Assembly (NCBI GenBank): GCA_963840785.1
Contig: CAWJAF010000007.1
Coordinates: 1 to 64,000 of the forward strand
Reading direction: 5' to 3'
Source: JALYOK01 sp963840785
GTDB taxonomy: Bacteria; Pseudomonadota; Gammaproteobacteria; Burkholderiales; JALYOK01
DNA length: 64,000 bases
The notes under the pieces are model-generated. The model had not been told where the DNA came from. It worked only from the letters and a program-made list of their open reading frames with translations, and searched no databases. Made by a program: the position numbers and the translations under genes. Shown piece by piece: positions 61,546 to 64,000 of this stretch (positions within the stretch are counted from its first letter, which is position 1; every line of letters begins with the position of its first letter).

Positions 61546-62816
61546 TCCTCGTTCAGCGGCTGGCGAGTCAGGCAGTTAACGAGGTCCTTGCCGGACGCAA
61601 CCTCGATCGAGTCCTAAAAAAAACCTGGTCGCTATATAGTGCCACGCTCACGACAAGTGAGCGCGGCGCTATCCAAGATATTAGCTTTGGTTCGCTGCGA
61701 TTTTACGGCGAACTAAAGGCAATTCTTGCGAAATTAATCGCACGTCCGTTGCAAGAACCCGAGGTTTCCGCGCTGCTCGTTATCACGCTGTTTCAACTTC
61801 GATATAGCAAATCTGCATCCCATGCGGTCGTCGACCATGCGGTGAAAACTGTAGAAGCCATTGGCAAGCCGCATCTCAAGGGGCTGGTAAATGGAGTATT
61901 GCGCAGTTATTTGCGGCAAAGTGACGCGCTTTCCGCGGCGATACTTAACGACGTCGAAGCGCGATTGTCCTATCCGGCCTGGTGGATCGAAAAGGTCCGC
62001 GCGCAATATCCAGAACAGTGGGAATCTATTCTCGCGACCGGAAATCAGCATCCACCGATGACCTTGCGCGTCAATCGTCGTATGTATGACGCGCAAACCT
62101 ATTTGCAGCAATTGGCAAATGCGGGAATTGAGGCAATGCTCGGCGAGCACAACTCGATCGTGCTGACGCATCCCGTCGGAGTCGACCGACTACCGGCCTT
62201 CGCCGCTGGCGCTGCGTCGATCCAGGACCAAGGTGCGCAATACGCCGCCCACCTGCTCGATCTCGCTCCGGGGCAGCGCGTGCTGGACGCCTGCGCCGCG
62301 CCCGGGGGTAAGACGGGACACATTCTCGAACTCGCCGACGTCGAGCTCACCGCTATCGACAAAGACGTTGAACGCCTGTCGCAAGTAAGCGACAGCCTCA
62401 ATCGCTTGAGTCTAAAAGCAAAAGTTCAAGCTGCGGATATCACCAAGCTCGACAAATGGTGGGACAAGCAACCTTTCGACCGAATTCTCTGCGATGCGCC
62501 CTGCACCGCGTCAGGCGTGGTGAAGCGCCATCCGGACATAAAATGGCTGCGTCGGGCCGCCGATGTTGCATCATTCGCACAACAACAAGCGCAACTGCTA
62601 TCGGTTTTGTGGCAGACACTGACCCCTGGCGGCAAATTGCTGTACGCTACTTGTTCCCTTTTTGCGGACGAGAACCAAAGGCAAGTTACTGAATTTTGCC
62701 GACTTCATTCCGATGCATTGCTATTACCACTTCCAAACGCCAGCCACAACGGCTTGCAATTGTTGCCAAGCAAAACCAGCGACGGCTTTTTTTACGCGCT
62801 GTTGCAAAAGCGCTAG
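61542..62816 (+). CDS. rsmB: 16S rRNA m5C967 methyltransferase RsmB
   Basis: 424 residues, intact, TTG start at 61542 overlapping htpX by 4 bases. N-terminal NusB-like RNA-binding domain, then SAM binding (LDACAAPGGKTGHI), the catalytic DAPCTASGVVKRHPDIKW and YATCSLFADENQ cysteines of the Fmu family. Methylates C967 in 16S rRNA. Confidence 0.95.
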   Translation: MILVQRLASQAVNEVLAGRNLDRVLKKTWSLYSATLTTSERGAIQDISFGSLRFYGELKAILAKLIARPLQEPEVSALLVITLFQLRYSKSASHAVVDHAVKTVEAIGKPHLKGLVNGVLRSYLRQSDALSAAILNDVEARLSYPAWWIEKVRAQYPEQWESILATGNQHPPMTLRVNRRMYDAQTYLQQLANAGIEAMLGEHNSIVLTHPVGVDRLPAFAAGAASIQDQGAQYAAHLLDLAPGQRVLDACAAPGGKTGHILELADVELTAIDKDVERLSQVSDSLNRLSLKAKVQAADITKLDKWWDKQPFDRILCDAPCTASGVVKRHPDIKWLRRAADVASFAQQQAQLLSVLWQTLTPGGKLLYATCSLFADENQRQVTEFCRLHSDALLLPLPNASHNGLQLLPSKTSDGFFYALLQKR

Positions 62817-62820
62817 TCGC

Positions 62821-63384
62821 GGCATCGGCCTACGAAGCCAAGTTACTCGACTTGTTTTTTACCTGAGCGTTGTCTTCGCCGTTTTCCCTTATGCGCAAGC
62901 CGGCGAGTTGTCCGTGAAACGCGCCAGTCTCGCGGCCGCCAAGCAGGGTTACACCATGAATAGCGATTTTGAGCTTAAGTTGAATCACACACTCGAAGAA
63001 GCATTAGAACGCGGTGTCGTGCTTTTTTTTGTCATCGAAAGCCGTATCTGGCGGCCGCGCTGGTGGTGGTTTAGCGAAACCATCGCGAACGCTGAGGAAA
63101 CGCGTAAGCTCTCGTATAATTCGCTTACACGGCAGTATCGAATTAGCTCAGGAGAGGGCTATCAGAATTTTACGGCACTCGATGACGCCGAGGCGGCGTT
63201 GGCGCAACTGCGTGATCAAATTCTGTTTGCACCCAACGCGCTAAGTAAAGAAAGCGCCTATCGCGCCTCGGTGCGAATGTGGCTTGATGTAACACAGCTT
63301 CCTAAACCGTTTCAACTCAAAGCGGTGACGGCGGCAGACTGGAAGCTGGATTCCAATGAATGGGTATTCGACGTCGCTCTCTGA
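62821..63384 (+). CDS. DUF4390-family exported protein (start unresolved)
   Basis: About 187 residues following rsmB: a hydrophobic signal (LVFYLSVVFAVFPYAQA) and the DUF4390 body (LKLNHTLEEALERGVVLFFV, RIWRPRWWWFSETIANAEET, LPKPFQLKAVTAADWKL). No ATG, GTG or TTG lies in frame between the rsmB stop and the signal, so either translation starts at a rarer codon or a one-base error shifts the frame nearby (a T6 run at about 62850). The end overlaps ntrY by 29 bases. Always found between rsmB and ntrY in betaproteobacteria; role unknown. Confidence 0.8.
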   Translation, partial: GIGLRSQVTRLVFYLSVVFAVFPYAQAGELSVKRASLAAAKQGYTMNSDFELKLNHTLEEALERGVVLFFVIESRIWRPRWWWFSETIANAEETRKLSYNSLTRQYRISSGEGYQNFTALDDAEAALAQLRDQILFAPNALSKESAYRASVRMWLDVTQLPKPFQLKAVTAADWKLDSNEWVFDVAL

Positions 63385-64000
63385 CAATGCTCGCTCTCGC
63401 GGGCTACGCTGGCTATTAGCGTCATGCGCCGCCATCGGCGTCGGGCTGATCTATTTAATTTCGCAAGCCAGCTCCAACACAACAATGTTTGCGCGCAGTT
63501 ATCCATGGCTGCTCGCTATGGGCGGCGTGCTGGCAGTCGGATTAATTCTGATCATCATCTATCAGCTTTGGTCGTTGCGCCGCAAAGTCAAAGGCCATGT
63601 ATTCGGCTCACGTTTGACGCAGCGTTTGCTCACCATCCTTGCGCTGATGGCATTGATTCCGGGTATTTTGGTCTACGTTTTGTCGGTTCAATTTCTTTCC
63701 AAAAGCATCGAATCGTGGTTCAACGTCAAAGTTGAAAAGGGCCTAGAAAGCGGCCTCAATCTTGGCCGCACAACGTTCGATCGATTGCTAAAAGAATTGG
63801 AAGCAAAAGCGGCGTACATGGGCGGTCAACTCGCCGACGTCCCTGCAGGCGATCTGGTTTCGGTCGTCAATCAGTTGCGCGAAGAAGGCGGCGTTGAAGA
63901 AGTCACATTGATCAGCGGGCGCGGGCGCGTCATCGCGTTTTCCGGCAGCGAGCGTTCCGGCCTGGCGCCCGATATGCCAAGCTCGAAAATTTTACGTCAA
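63356..64000 (+). CDS. ntrY: NtrY-like membrane sensor histidine kinase (5' part only)
   Basis: The first 215 residues, open to the window end. MNGYSTSLSDNARSRGLRWL, two membrane segments close together (LLASCAAIGVGLIYLISQAS and WLLAMGGVLAVGLILIIIYQ), an NtrY-type cytosolic GHVFGSRLTQRL, a third membrane segment (ILALMALIPGILVYVLSVQF) and the start of the periplasmic sensor region (KSIESWFNVKVEKGLESGLN). The kinase domain would lie beyond the window, normally followed by ntrX. ATG 63356 overlaps the DUF4390 end. Confidence 0.88.
   Translation, partial: MNGYSTSLSDNARSRGLRWLLASCAAIGVGLIYLISQASSNTTMFARSYPWLLAMGGVLAVGLILIIIYQLWSLRRKVKGHVFGSRLTQRLLTILALMALIPGILVYVLSVQFLSKSIESWFNVKVEKGLESGLNLGRTTFDRLLKELEAKAAYMGGQLADVPAGDLVSVVNQLREEGGVEEVTLISGRGRVIAFSGSERSGLAPDMPSSKILRQ

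Noticed and set aside
63424..63735. Open frame for a separate protein inside the ntrY region
   Set aside because: The overlapping frame from 63356 encodes the membrane segments of an NtrY-like kinase and stays open to the window end.

Overview
The window reads as chromosome from a betaproteobacterium of moderately high GC. The evidence is ribosomal protein S4 of the four-cysteine type, a contiguous tRNA-tuf-secE-nusG-L11/L1-L10/L12-rpoBC-str-S10-spc-alpha block, hemC-hemD-hemX-hemY in one overlapping string, and dprA, LysM, def, fmt, htpX, rsmB, DUF4390 and the start of an NtrY-like kinase in the usual betaproteobacterial order. No species can be named.

Layout. 0-3.2 kb (minus): an exported RidA-like protein, an exported cyclase-family protein and an MFS transporter. 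3.5-4.65 kb (plus): a three-gene overlapping module of HTH protein, 63-residue protein and nucleotidyltransferase-fold protein. It sits behind a promoter covered by a perfect inverted repeat and looks like a toxin-antitoxin-type cassette. 4.7-6.2 kb (minus): an exported ferritin-like protein beside an ECF sigma factor. 6.2-13.5 kb: a catabolic cluster of an SDR, an IclR regulator and, divergently, a 3-ketosteroid-dehydrogenase-like flavoprotein, an SDR, an MBL-fold protein, an EthD-type protein and a third SDR. 13.6-15.4 kb: three small exported proteins of unknown function. 15.5-47.4 kb (minus): the translation and transcription block, with an intrinsic terminator after rplQ, an internal spc-type promoter before rplN, leader hairpins before rplJ and rpoB, four tRNAs and two tuf copies. 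47.8-51.7 kb (minus): hemYXDC. 51.9-64 kb: a peptidoglycan-binding lipoprotein, a hemerythrin-like protein, dprA, a LysM protein, def-fmt, a membrane pentapeptide-repeat protein, a Tat-exported amidohydrolase, htpX, rsmB, DUF4390 and a truncated ntrY.

The most striking property is quality rather than content. More than 60 single-base indels, mostly one-base insertions, break otherwise well conserved genes, including rpoB, rpoC, fusA and about half of the ribosomal protein genes. In the genes I counted, lengths come out as exact multiples of three once the inferred indels are removed. The intact tufA copy lets three insertions in the second tuf copy be pinned to single bases. The simplest reading is uncorrected long-read assembly error, so broken genes are annotated here as full-length genes with frameshifts and not as real pseudogenes.

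Intergenic DNA carries several dispersed elements: a four-copy repeat family built on a CTCCTGGCAATGCATG-like core, a long hairpin between tRNA-Thr and tRNA-Gly, a 32-bp-arm palindrome enclosing a terminator after fmt, and a CCCGCGAAGGCGGG-type palindrome beside one repeat copy.
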